In this document: positions 7,653-15,894 of the stretch, one piece after another
Position numbering within the stretch: position 1 is the first letter of the stretch
How the letters are laid out: each line of letters opens with the position of its first letter
From: Streptosporangiales bacterium
Lineage (GTDB): Bacteria > Actinomycetota > Actinomycetes > Streptosporangiales > WHST01
Direction of reading: 5' to 3'
DNA: 64,000 nt
Assembly: GCA_009379955.1 (NCBI GenBank)
Contig: WHST01000012.1
Location: forward strand, 17,976-81,975
Notes under the pieces: generated by a model
Database searches by the model: none
What the model was told of the DNA's origin: nothing
What the model saw: the letters and a program-made list of their open reading frames with translations, nothing else
Program-made: the position numbers and the translations under genes

Positions 7653-9557
7653 GTGACGGTTGCCGTGAACGTCCATGTCGATGCCGACCGCGACACCGAG
7701 GACACCCGCGTACGCGTGCGCCGGATGTTCTCCGAGAACGTCGTCGTGTGCGACGGCGCGATGGGCACGATGCTCCACTCCACCGGGGTCCCTCTCGACC
7801 GTGCGCTGTGCGAGCTGAACATCTCCCAGCCGCGGCTGGTACGCGACCTGCACGCCGCGTACGTCGCCGCCGGCGCCGAGATCATCCAGACCAACACCTT
7901 CAACGCCAACCGGATGCGACTGGTCCGAGTCGGCCTGGAGGACAGTGTCGTCGAGATCAACATCGCCGGCGCGCGGTGCGCGAGGGAGGCCGTCGAAGAC
8001 AGCGGTCGCCCCGTACTCGTCGCCGGGTCGGTCGGGCCGGCACTGAGCGCGACCTGGGTGCCCCGTCCCCCTGGCGACGCGCGCGCGTCCACGCTCCGCG
8101 AGCAGATCGCCGCGCTGGCCGACTGGGTCGACCTCGTCGTGCTGGAGACGTTCGGCGACATCGAGTCGCTGGCCCAGGCCGTCGACATCGCCCTCGACGA
8201 GTGCGACCTGCCGATCGTCGCCCAGCTCACCTTCGGCGACGACGGCCGCACGTTGCGCGGTGAGGATGCCGTCGCCGTGGCCGAGGCGCTCGGCGGGCTC
8301 GACCTCGCGGCGCTCGGCGCCAACTGCGGTGTCGGCCCCGGGGCGCTGCAGCCGGTCGTCGCCGACCTCGCGCGGCTGGCCACGCTGCCGATCTCGGTCC
8401 AGCCCAACGCAGGCGTCCCGCGACGGCTGGGACGTCAGGTCCGCTACGTCCACGACACCGAGTACTTCGCCGAAGCCGCGCGCCAGTTCGTCGCGGCGGG
8501 CGCCACCGTCGTCGGCGGCTGCTGCGGCACGACGCCGGCACACGTCCGCGCGATCGCCAAGGCGGTCGCGTCGCTGACGCCCACCCGCACGCTGCCACCG
8601 ATCCAGCAGCCGACGACCGCGACGGTTCGGCCGGAGATCGTGGCCGCGGAGGTCGACCACCCGAACCGAGCGAGCTGGCCACCGGCCGACCAGTTCGTCG
8701 TGATCGCGGGCATGCAGCCACCACGAGGCGAGGACATCGCCGGCTTCGTCGAGTACGCGCGCGAGCTGGAGGCAGCGGGCGTCAACGCACTCGCCATCAC
8801 CGAACCCGCGCCGCCGATGGCGCGGATCAACCCCGTCGGCGTGTGCGTGGTCCTGCAACAGAGCGCCCAGGTCGACGTCCTGCTCCCGGTCGAGACCGCG
8901 GACCACAGCCTCGCGGCGCTGCAGGCGGACCTCCTCGGGGCCCACGCCCTCGGCCTGCGCACCGTGGTGTGCCGCACGGGCTCGCCGCGCGGTGTCGGCG
9001 ACTACCCCGACCCCGGCCCGTTGTGGGACGTCGACTCGGTGCGGCTGATCGCGGCGCTGTCCGGGCTCAACGAGGGGATCGACTGGCGTGGCGTCCCGAT
9101 CCCCGACTGCACCGAGTTCGTCATCGGTGCCTCGGTCAACACCTCGGCGGCCGAGCTGGACAACGAGCTCGACCGCGCCGAGGAGAAGGTACGCGCGGGC
9201 GCGCACTTCCTCGTGACCGACCCGATCTTCGACCCCGAGGAGGCGCAGGAGGCGTTGTCCGCCCTGCGCCAGCGCGGGGTACGTATCCCGGTGATCGCGA
9301 CCCTGGCGCCGTTCGAGGACGCACGGACGATCGAGCGGCTGCGGCACGAGCTGCCGGAGGTGGCACAGCGCACCACGCCGCTCGCCGTGGTGACGAACGA
9401 TGGCGCCGGACCCCGGTCGGAGCTCGATGTCGCGGTCGAGATCGGGGACAAACTGCGCACCCTCGTCTCCGGCGTCACGATCCACCTGCCCACACCACCC
9501 GACCCCCGCGCGATCCGGCTCATCAGGCGCCTCGTCGGGCCCGGGAGCGGAGCATGA
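7653..9557 (+). CDS. Bifunctional homocysteine S-methyltransferase / methylenetetrahydrofolate reductase
   Basis: A 634-aa fusion. Residues about 25-310 are a homocysteine S-methyltransferase barrel with the zinc ligands Cys225 (LGANCGVGPG) and Cys290-Cys291 (VGGCCGTTP). Residues about 340-630 resemble MTHFR (a barrel with TEPAPP near its start, LGLRTVVCRTGSPRG in the middle). Such YitJ-like fusions couple 5,10-methylene-THF reduction to methyl transfer onto homocysteine. The MTHFR half is diverged, so its activity is less certain than that of the N-terminal half. The start is GTG 7653. The stop overlaps the ATG of the following PucR-type regulator (ATGA), which makes the pair an operon and suggests the regulator senses a C1 or sulphur metabolite. 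Confidence 0.85.
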   Translation: MTVAVNVHVDADRDTEDTRVRVRRMFSENVVVCDGAMGTMLHSTGVPLDRALCELNISQPRLVRDLHAAYVAAGAEIIQTNTFNANRMRLVRVGLEDSVVEINIAGARCAREAVEDSGRPVLVAGSVGPALSATWVPRPPGDARASTLREQIAALADWVDLVVLETFGDIESLAQAVDIALDECDLPIVAQLTFGDDGRTLRGEDAVAVAEALGGLDLAALGANCGVGPGALQPVVADLARLATLPISVQPNAGVPRRLGRQVRYVHDTEYFAEAARQFVAAGATVVGGCCGTTPAHVRAIAKAVASLTPTRTLPPIQQPTTATVRPEIVAAEVDHPNRASWPPADQFVVIAGMQPPRGEDIAGFVEYARELEAAGVNALAITEPAPPMARINPVGVCVVLQQSAQVDVLLPVETADHSLAALQADLLGAHALGLRTVVCRTGSPRGVGDYPDPGPLWDVDSVRLIAALSGLNEGIDWRGVPIPDCTEFVIGASVNTSAAELDNELDRAEEKVRAGAHFLVTDPIFDPEEAQEALSALRQRGVRIPVIATLAPFEDARTIERLRHELPEVAQRTTPLAVVTNDGAGPRSELDVAVEIGDKLRTLVSGVTIHLPTPPDPRAIRLIRRLVGPGSGA

Positions 9558-10906
9558 GCAAGAGCCGCGTCGAACGAGCCAGGGACCCGGCGGAGGAGCC
9601 GGGCAACGGCCACCAGGAGCCACCCGAGCTCTCCGACATGGTCACCGGCCTGTCGCGCCAGAACACCGTCTACCGCCGCACCCTCGAGGTCTGCGACGAG
9701 CTCGCCGACGCCGTGCTCGACGGCGTCGACCCCGTCGAGCTGACCCGCGTCCTCGCCGACCTGGTGGACAAGCGGATCGTGTTGATGGATCCGGCGTTCG
9801 TTCCCCGCGCCGAGGCCGGGGCCGACGACGACAGCGCCGCGCTGCGCTGGGACCGGTCGGACCCGAGCATCGACCGCCTGCTGCGGGCGCTCGTCGTGAA
9901 GCGCCGGCCGCTGCGGGTGCCGTCGGTGCCCGGTTCGCTGCTCGAGCAGGGTTGTCTGATCACGCCGATCGTCGTCGGTGACGAGCCGCTCGGCTACCTC
10001 CTCGTCCTCGACCGGGCCGGCGACTCCGAGCCCGACGACGTCGACCTGCTGACGGCCACGTACGCCGCCACCCTCTTCGCGCTGACGCTCGCCCACGAAC
10101 GCACCAGCACCGAGCTCGGCCTCCGCTATCAGCGCGCGATCGTCGACGCCCTCACCTCGGGCCACTTCCTCGACGCCGACGACGCACGGCAGAAGGCCCG
10201 CGCGCTCGGCCTCGACGAGGCGGTCGGCTGCCGCATCGGCGTCGTCCACGTCGACCGGCCCGAGTCACCGCGTGACGTCGACGCGGTCGCTCGACGCCTG
10301 TCGGCGGCCCTGCCGCGAGCGGTCGTCACGACGCACGAGTCGCGCATCGTGCTGATCCTGCCCGACCAGGCTCCACGCATGGGCGAGGGCCCGTCGCCGA
10401 CACCGACCGCGTCGCTGTCGCGACTGTGGGAGCGGCTCGCCAACGCGACGAACGCCACCGTGACCTGCGGCCTGAGCGAGCACCTGACACACCCGGAGCA
10501 CGCCCCGCACGGTCTCCGCCAGGCCGAGCAGGCGGTCGACCTCGGCATGCGGCTCGGCCGGGTCGGCCAGCTCGTCCGCTACGACGACCTCGGCATCTAC
10601 CGCCTGCTGCTGCGCATCGGCGACATGAGTGAGCTCTGGCGGTTCGCCGACGACGTGCTCGGACCGGTCATCGAGTACGACACCACCCACAAGCTCGACC
10701 TCGTCAAGACGCTCTCGGAGTACCTGCGCCACCAGGGCAGCCTCAAGCAGGTCTCCCGCAGCCTGCACGTCCACCCGAACACGGTCGCGTACCGCGCCCA
10801 GCGCATCGAGAAGCTGACCGGCCTCGACCTCGCCGACCCCGACGACCGCCTGCTCGCGCACGCCGCGGTCAAGATCGTCGAGGCCCAGCGCGCCGTCGAC
10901 ACCTGA
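9554..10906 (+). CDS. PucR-type transcriptional regulator with GAF-like domain
   Basis: A 450-aa regulator starting at ATG 9554 inside the stop of the preceding gene. The N-terminal half looks like a GAF-type sensor (about residues 40-190). A GGDEF-like CdaR segment follows, and the C-terminus is a PucR helix-turn-helix: SLKQVSRSLHVHPNTVAYR, then QRIEKLTGLDL at about 395-430. PucR proteins usually activate neighbouring catabolic genes. Here the coupling to the homocysteine methyltransferase/MTHFR fusion makes that gene the natural target, though a role in the catabolic cluster downstream cannot be excluded. Confidence 0.85.
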   Translation: MSKSRVERARDPAEEPGNGHQEPPELSDMVTGLSRQNTVYRRTLEVCDELADAVLDGVDPVELTRVLADLVDKRIVLMDPAFVPRAEAGADDDSAALRWDRSDPSIDRLLRALVVKRRPLRVPSVPGSLLEQGCLITPIVVGDEPLGYLLVLDRAGDSEPDDVDLLTATYAATLFALTLAHERTSTELGLRYQRAIVDALTSGHFLDADDARQKARALGLDEAVGCRIGVVHVDRPESPRDVDAVARRLSAALPRAVVTTHESRIVLILPDQAPRMGEGPSPTPTASLSRLWERLANATNATVTCGLSEHLTHPEHAPHGLRQAEQAVDLGMRLGRVGQLVRYDDLGIYRLLLRIGDMSELWRFADDVLGPVIEYDTTHKLDLVKTLSEYLRHQGSLKQVSRSLHVHPNTVAYRAQRIEKLTGLDLADPDDRLLAHAAVKIVEAQRAVDT

Positions 10907-10958
10907 GGAGCGTCCGTTCACCCCTGGCTCAGCAGCCGCCATGACGATCAAAAAAAAG

Positions 10959-10994
10959 TCAGTCTTGACTGATTTGATTTCTGCGACTTACGGT
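10959..10994 (+). promoter_or_regulatory. TetR gene promoter with overlapping operator (leaderless)
   Basis: A perfect inverted repeat TCAGTC-TT-GACTGA (10959-10972), with partly symmetric A/T flanks, overlaps a -35 element TTGACT (10965-10970). A -10 element TACGGT lies at 10989-10994 (18-bp spacing). Exactly six bases separate the -10 from ATG 11001, so the transcript should be leaderless. The operator placement implies autorepression by the TetR protein. Confidence 0.65.
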
Positions 10995-11000
10995 GCTGCC

Positions 11001-11696
11001 ATGGCCAGTGAGGAAGCGCGCCAGCCGAAGCAGGCTCGCAGCGTCGCCACCCGGGAGCGGTTGTTGGACGCCGCCGTGGAGTGCCTGATCGAGTACGGGT
11101 ACGCCGGTACGTCCACACCGCTGGTCTGCAAGCGCGCCAACCTCTCCAGGGGTGCACAACTGCATCACTTCGCCACCAAGGACGAGCTGCTGCTCGCCGC
11201 GATGGAGCACCTGGCGAGGCGCCGCTTCCAGGAGCTCAGCACCCGGGCACGGAAGATCCGCAAGACGATGTCGGACGACCCGGCCACGCGGATGCGCACG
11301 GCGATCGACCTGCTCTGGACGACCTTCTCCGCGGACCTGTACTTCGGCGCTCTCGAGCTGTGGGTGGCCGCACGCACCAACCCGACGCTGCGCGCCGAGG
11401 TGCATCGGATCGAACGGCACCTGGGTAAGGAGGTCCAGGCGCTCTTCCACGACCTCTTCCCGAGTGAGATCACGGACTCGCGCGAGGGAACCGAGGCGCT
11501 CCGCGCACAGACGTACCTGCTCCGCGGCCTCGCGCTCACTCGCCTGCTCCGGGACGGGCCGGGCGACGAGGAGAAGATGCTCGACGTCGCGGCGAAGCTG
11601 CTGACAGATGTGGCCGCCCCGTCGGCCGCCACCACGACGCGAACCGGAAAGACCAAGCCGCCCAAGAAGACACAAGCCCGGACGGGCACGAGCTAA
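11001..11696 (+). CDS. TetR/AcrR family transcriptional regulator
   Basis: A 231-aa regulator with an N-terminal TetR HTH at about residues 12-62 (TRERLLDAAVECLIEYGYAG, then a recognition helix around SRGAQLHHF), and a C-terminal ligand/dimer domain ending in a Lys/Thr-rich tail. I chose ATG 11001 rather than the upstream in-frame ATG 10941, because the promoter -10 box and operator lie between them and place transcription start at 11001. It is the first gene of the plus-strand cluster up to 22324 and is the likely repressor of it; no second copy of its operator was found before 11747, so readthrough or another promoter must serve the following genes. Confidence 0.85.
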   Translation: MASEEARQPKQARSVATRERLLDAAVECLIEYGYAGTSTPLVCKRANLSRGAQLHHFATKDELLLAAMEHLARRRFQELSTRARKIRKTMSDDPATRMRTAIDLLWTTFSADLYFGALELWVAARTNPTLRAEVHRIERHLGKEVQALFHDLFPSEITDSREGTEALRAQTYLLRGLALTRLLRDGPGDEEKMLDVAAKLLTDVAAPSAATTTRTGKTKPPKKTQARTGTS

Positions 11697-11746
11697 CAGC
11701 CGAGCCACACTGCTGCCCACCAGCGGAGTTCGAAGGAGAACCGACG

Positions 11747-12934
11747 ATGGTGTCTACCAACCATGCCTCCGACAGGTCAGAACGGGGAATCAGTAGGCGC
11801 AGTCTCTTCGGCGGCGCCGGAGCGCTCGCCCTGGGTGGGGTGGTCACCGCATGCGGCGGACCGGCAGCGCAGTCCACATCGAAGTCGAAGGTGACGAACT
11901 CTGACGGCAAGAAGCTGCGCCGCATCACCTTGAGCTACGGGGTGCCGACCCTCGACACGACCACCGCGTGGTTCGGTGCGATCCCGCGCGCTCTCGGGTT
12001 CTACGAGCAACACGGGCTCAGCGTCGAGATCGAGGGCCTGCAAGGTGGCACGGCATCGGTCGCGGCGCTGACGACGAACCGTTCGCAGCTCGCGACGCAG
12101 AGCACGCAGGTCATCTTCACCTCGGTCGACCGCGGGGTGGAGCTCAAGGGCGTCATGTGCCAGATTCCCGGCGACTTCATCGGTATCGCCGTGAGCGACT
12201 CGAGCCCGATCACCGAGGAGTCACAGCTCGCCGACTACCTGCGCGGCAAGACGATAGGCACCAACGCGATCGGCGGCAGCCCGGACATCGAGGTCCGTGC
12301 GGTCGTCAAGCACATGGGTCTCGAACCGGACAAGGACGTCAAGTTCCTCGCCGTCGGCACCGGAACCCCGGCCCTGCACGCGCTGCAGAAGGGGCGCGTC
12401 ACCGCCCTCGGGCTGTGGGCGATGATCTACGCGAACTTCGAAGCGCAGGGCACGAAGCTGCGGATCTTCCGCCCCGATCCGCTGTCCAAGCTGGGATTCC
12501 AGCACGCGACAGTAGCGACGCAGGCAATGGTGGACGACGACCCCGAGCTGGTCCTCTCGTACTGCAAGGCGGTCGCCAAGTCGCTGGCCTTCCTCAGCGC
12601 CGCGGATCCAACCGAGATCGTCAAGCTGCACTACCGCCTGTACCCGGCCGCGAAACCGCAGGGCATGTCGTCCGCACGTGCCGTGGAGATCGGGACCAAG
12701 GTGCTGAAGAGCGTCATGCCGTACCTCGAGCTCGACAAGCGGATGCAAGAGGGTCAGCTGCTCGGGGACATGGAGGACTCGAAGATCACGGCCGTCGGGG
12801 AACTGCTGCGCGGTGCCGACACGATCAAGAAGGTCGAGACGCCGAGCGCCTACTTCACCCGCCAGTTCCTCGAGGAGGCCAACGACTTCGACCGCGACGC
12901 GATCGTCGCGCAGGCGAAGAAGTTCTCGGCGTGA
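11747..12934 (+). CDS. ABC transporter substrate-binding lipoprotein, NMT1/SsuA-like
   Basis: A 395-aa solute-binding protein. The N-terminus has a twin-arginine region (SRRSLFGGAGALALGG) and a lipobox ending in Cys (VVTACGG at about residues 34-40), so it should be a Tat-exported lipoprotein. The mature part matches the NMT1/THI5-like periplasmic-binding fold, beginning TLSYGVPTLDT and with FYEQHGLSVEIEGLQGG. This family binds thiamine precursors, alkanesulfonates, taurine, nitrate or aromatic acids. A clear AAGGAG site precedes the ATG. The matching ATPase and permease are encoded at 17492-19151, separated by enzymes, so the operon links uptake to degradation of the same compound. Confidence 0.87.
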   Translation: MVSTNHASDRSERGISRRSLFGGAGALALGGVVTACGGPAAQSTSKSKVTNSDGKKLRRITLSYGVPTLDTTTAWFGAIPRALGFYEQHGLSVEIEGLQGGTASVAALTTNRSQLATQSTQVIFTSVDRGVELKGVMCQIPGDFIGIAVSDSSPITEESQLADYLRGKTIGTNAIGGSPDIEVRAVVKHMGLEPDKDVKFLAVGTGTPALHALQKGRVTALGLWAMIYANFEAQGTKLRIFRPDPLSKLGFQHATVATQAMVDDDPELVLSYCKAVAKSLAFLSAADPTEIVKLHYRLYPAAKPQGMSSARAVEIGTKVLKSVMPYLELDKRMQEGQLLGDMEDSKITAVGELLRGADTIKKVETPSAYFTRQFLEEANDFDRDAIVAQAKKFSA

Positions 12935-12954
12935 GACGTGAGGGTGGAGGCGTG

Positions 12955-13455
12955 ATGCGACAGCGACACTTCGAGGACGTCGAGGTGGGCATGGAGCTGA
13001 CCCCGGTGACCAAGGGCCCGATGACCAGCATGCACCTCATGCGGTGGTCCTCGGCGATCGAGAACTGGCACCGCATCCACTACGACCGCCCGTTCGCCAC
13101 CGACCACGACGGCCTGCCCGACGTGCTGGTCAACGGTTCGTGGAAACAGCACGTGCTGGCTCAGCTGATCAAGGACTTCGCAGGCCCGTCGGGCTGGCCG
13201 TTGAACATCTCGTTCAGCTACCGCGGCATGGACGTGCGCGGCGCGACCATCACCGCGTACGGAGAGGTCAGCGGGCGTCGCGAACTGGCCCGATGGGGGG
13301 TCGTGGAGTGCACCATCGGCATGCGCAACGAGAACGGTGATGTGACCACGACGGGAACGGCGCACGCGCTGCTGCCGCGCCGCGACGGTCCGCCGGTGCC
13401 GTATCCGCTGCCCCCGTCGCTGATCGAGCAGGCCACGGACGGTGCGGCAGCGTGA
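12955..13455 (+). CDS. MaoC-like hot-dog hydratase/dehydratase
   Basis: A 166-aa single hot-dog protein (RHFEDVEVGMELTPVTKGPM start) of the MaoC / FAS1 dehydratase type, expected to hydrate or dehydrate a CoA ester. The HRIHYDRPFA segment matches the usual active-site region in which Asp and His hydrate enoyl-CoA. ATG 12955 was preferred over the adjacent GTG 12952; a GGTGGAGG stretch lies just before both. It overlaps the next gene's alternative start. With the second MaoC-like gene at 14444 it may form a heterodimeric hydratase. Confidence 0.8.
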   Translation: MRQRHFEDVEVGMELTPVTKGPMTSMHLMRWSSAIENWHRIHYDRPFATDHDGLPDVLVNGSWKQHVLAQLIKDFAGPSGWPLNISFSYRGMDVRGATITAYGEVSGRRELARWGVVECTIGMRNENGDVTTTGTAHALLPRRDGPPVPYPLPPSLIEQATDGAAA

Positions 13456-13505
13456 GTCGAACGAACGACAACCGATCCGAGCCGGGAGCTGAGAGGTGGG
13501 CACAG

Positions 13506-14441
13506 ATGAACGTGGACCGTGTCGAGCTGCATGAGGTCGGGCCGCGGGAAGGTTTCCAGTTCGAAGGGATCGGGCAGCCGGACAAGATCTCCACGGCGCA
13601 GAAGGTGGAGCTGGTGGAGGCGCTGGCGCAGACCGGGCTACGCAAGATCCAGGTGACCAGCTTCGTCAGTCCCAAGCACGTGCCGCAGATGGCCGACGCG
13701 GACGACGTGTCGACGCAGGTACGCAGCTTCCCCGGGGTCGCGTACGACGCCGTCTACCTGAACGACAAGGGCCTCGAACGTGCCATTGCTGCCGGCATCT
13801 ACGAGATCGACGGGCACGTGAGCCTGACGGCGAGCGAGACGTTCTCCAAGCAGAACCAGCGGCGTGACATGGCCGCGGACATCGAGATGCAGCGCAAGCA
13901 GCTCACGCTCTACCGGGACCACGGCATCCCGGTGCGGTCCGGCACCTTGATGGCGGCGTTCGGTTGCAACTACGAGGGCGACATCTCCGTCGAGCGGGTG
14001 CTGGAGTGCGTCGGGATCATGCACGACCTGGCAGCTGAGTTCGACACCCAGATCGACGACGCGCTGCTCGCCGACACCATGGGCTGGGCCGACCCCGACC
14101 AGATCAAGCGGGTCATCGGCGCGGTACGCGAACGCTGGCCGGCGATGTCGGTCTCCCTGCACCTGCACGACACCCGAGGCACAGGGATCGCCAACGTGTA
14201 CGCGGCGCTCGAGACCGGTGTCACGGCGTTCGACTCGTCCGTCGGCGGCCTGGGCGGGTGCCCGTTCGCGAAGACGGTCGCCGGCAACGTCGCGACCGAG
14301 GACATCGTCTTCATGTGCGAGCGGATGGGCATCGAGACCGGGGTCGACCTGGGCAGGCTCGTCGAGGTCGTCAAGCTTGCCGAGGAGATCGTGGGCCATC
14401 CGTTGCCCGGCAAGCTCGGCCACGTCTACGCGGCAGCGTGA
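13506..14441 (+). CDS. Hydroxymethylglutaryl-CoA lyase-like enzyme
   Basis: A 311-aa HMG-CoA lyase/isopropylmalate synthase-family barrel. It has the opening VGPREGFQ catalytic motif, the metal-binding segment LHLHDTRGTGIANV, and the GGLGGCPFAKTVAGN loop containing the conserved catalytic Cys. It should carry out retro-Claisen cleavage of a 3-hydroxy-3-methylacyl-CoA to acetyl-CoA plus a ketone or 2-oxoacid. HMG-CoA and citramalyl-type substrates are both plausible. I chose ATG 13506, which fits the family N-terminus and has a GAGGTGGG site; GTG 13452, overlapping the previous stop, is an alternative. Its placement among acyl-CoA ligase and hydratase genes points to catabolism rather than leucine breakdown alone. 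Confidence 0.85.
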   Translation: MNVDRVELHEVGPREGFQFEGIGQPDKISTAQKVELVEALAQTGLRKIQVTSFVSPKHVPQMADADDVSTQVRSFPGVAYDAVYLNDKGLERAIAAGIYEIDGHVSLTASETFSKQNQRRDMAADIEMQRKQLTLYRDHGIPVRSGTLMAAFGCNYEGDISVERVLECVGIMHDLAAEFDTQIDDALLADTMGWADPDQIKRVIGAVRERWPAMSVSLHLHDTRGTGIANVYAALETGVTAFDSSVGGLGGCPFAKTVAGNVATEDIVFMCERMGIETGVDLGRLVEVVKLAEEIVGHPLPGKLGHVYAAA

Positions 14442-14443
14442 CC

Positions 14444-14998
14444 ATGGTCGCCGAACAGGTAGCCGTCACGGACTACATCACCGCCGAGGTGCGTTCGCTG
14501 ATCGGGCGCAAGGGCGAGACGATGGTCGCGTCCGATCCCGTCGACCGCAGCTCCGTACGGCGGTTCGCGCAGGCGATCATGGACGACGACCCGCTCTACT
14601 GGGACGAGGACCATGCGGCGAAGTCGCAGTACGGCCGGATCATGGCGCCGCCGCTGTTCCCACTCCACGCCCTGCGCAGACCAGGCGGGACATCGGATCC
14701 GCTCGACCGGTCGTTCGAGGACTCCGACTACGACGGCGCCGGCGACGTGCTCGGCCGGATGGGTCTGCCTGACGTCCCCATCCCACAGCAGCGGTTGCTC
14801 AACGGCGGCAACGACGTCCGGATCCTCGGCCTCGCCGGAGTCGGCGATGTCATCGTCACGCAGAGCGCCTACGAGGACATCTACCAGAAGAACGGGCGCA
14901 GCGGCGCACTGATCTTCGTCGACATCGTCACCGACTACTGGGTGCAGCAGGATGGCACCGCACTGCTGCGCAGCCGCCAGGTCTTCATCTGGCGGTAG
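14444..14998 (+). CDS. MaoC-like dehydratase, FAS1_DH N-terminal type
   Basis: A 184-aa protein with a MaoC N-terminal-type hot-dog: GRKGETMVASDPVDRSSVRR, then AIMDDDPLYWDEDHA and GRIMAPPLF. These resemble the mycobacterial HadA/HadC and the large subunits of two-component enoyl-CoA hydratases, which pair with a small MaoC subunit. The neighbouring 12955 gene could be that partner. It starts two bases after the lyase stop. The catalytic pair is not obvious here, which would suit a substrate-binding subunit. Likely role: hydration of a branched or dicarboxylic enoyl-CoA ahead of the lyase. Confidence 0.75.
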   Translation: MVAEQVAVTDYITAEVRSLIGRKGETMVASDPVDRSSVRRFAQAIMDDDPLYWDEDHAAKSQYGRIMAPPLFPLHALRRPGGTSDPLDRSFEDSDYDGAGDVLGRMGLPDVPIPQQRLLNGGNDVRILGLAGVGDVIVTQSAYEDIYQKNGRSGALIFVDIVTDYWVQQDGTALLRSRQVFIWR

Positions 14999-15024
14999 AC
15001 CGACGGGCTCTGGCAGGTGAGAAG

Positions 15025-15849
15025 ATGCGATTCATCGCGTACTCGAACGCAGGCACGCCGACCATGGGCGTGGCGGTGGACGACCGGGTCGTACCCCTGT
15101 GTGAGGTCGCTGAGTTCTACGCCGACCTGCCGAGCTACCGTGCGGCAGCCGCGACGAAGACCGCTGCCGCTGCCGACGGGCTGGCGCTCACGGACGTCGA
15201 GCCCGCGATACCCGTACCGGCGACGGCGCACGTGCTGTGCGCGGGCCTGAACTACCGCGACCATGCCGCCGAGGCAACCGCGGACCTGCCGACGGTGCCC
15301 GACGTGTTCGGCCGGTGGGCGTCGACGCTCAACCGGGACGGCGGTGAGGTGCCCCTGCCACCGCGGGAGCACGGCCTGGACTGGGAAGGTGAGCTCGCCG
15401 CCGTCGTCGGCGCGCCCCTGCGAGACGTGGACGAGGCGGAGGCGGAGGAGGCGATCCTCGGTTATGTGTGCTTCAACGACCTGAGCGCACGGGGGTTCCA
15501 GTTCGCCGGCAAGCAGGTGACCGTCGGGAAGAACGCCGACGGTTCGGCGCCGATCGGCGCGCAGATCGTCGAGCCCGACGACCTCGGGCGAGCACGCGAC
15601 CTCCGTATCCGCACCACGGTCAACGGCCGGCCGAAGCAGGAAGGCTCCACGGCTCAGCTCGTCTTCACGGCCGCGCAGATCATCGCGTACGTGTCCGGCT
15701 GCATGTCGCTGCGGCCAGGGGACCTGGTAGCCACGGGCACGCCCGCCGGCGTCGGCTTCAGCCGTGCACCCGCCGAGCTGCTCGGCAGCGGGGATGTGGT
15801 GACCGTGTCGATCGAGGGGATCGGCGAACTGACCAACACGATCGCGTGA
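15025..15849 (+). CDS. Fumarylacetoacetate hydrolase (FAH) family protein
   Basis: A 274-aa protein with the FAH catalytic core. It has the GLNYRDHAAEA opening of the domain, a metal-binding acidic segment around DWEGELAAVV, the GYVCFNDLSARGFQ motif, and a C-terminal GDLVATGTPAGVGF loop, all hallmarks of the family. Members cleave acylpyruvates, decarboxylate oxaloacetate, or isomerise 2-hydroxymuconic/4-oxalocrotonate-type intermediates. In this operon it could open or cleave a 1,3-dicarbonyl intermediate from an aromatic or alicyclic substrate. Length and motifs are complete; the exact reaction is not readable. Confidence 0.85.
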   Translation: MRFIAYSNAGTPTMGVAVDDRVVPLCEVAEFYADLPSYRAAAATKTAAAADGLALTDVEPAIPVPATAHVLCAGLNYRDHAAEATADLPTVPDVFGRWASTLNRDGGEVPLPPREHGLDWEGELAAVVGAPLRDVDEAEAEEAILGYVCFNDLSARGFQFAGKQVTVGKNADGSAPIGAQIVEPDDLGRARDLRIRTTVNGRPKQEGSTAQLVFTAAQIIAYVSGCMSLRPGDLVATGTPAGVGFSRAPAELLGSGDVVTVSIEGIGELTNTIA

Positions 15850-15894
15850 CCGGACACGAGCTGCCGCGCTGTGCAGGCATGGGAGGGCAACGCC

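Noticed and set aside
7551..9623. A 690-aa minus-strand open frame opposite the homocysteine methyltransferase fusion
   Set aside because: No recognisable motif; the plus strand carries conserved zinc-binding cysteines and MTHFR-like segments.
10941..11000. Upstream ATG 10941 as start of the TetR gene
   Set aside because: The promoter and operator lie between it and ATG 11001, and the added residues do not belong to the TetR fold.
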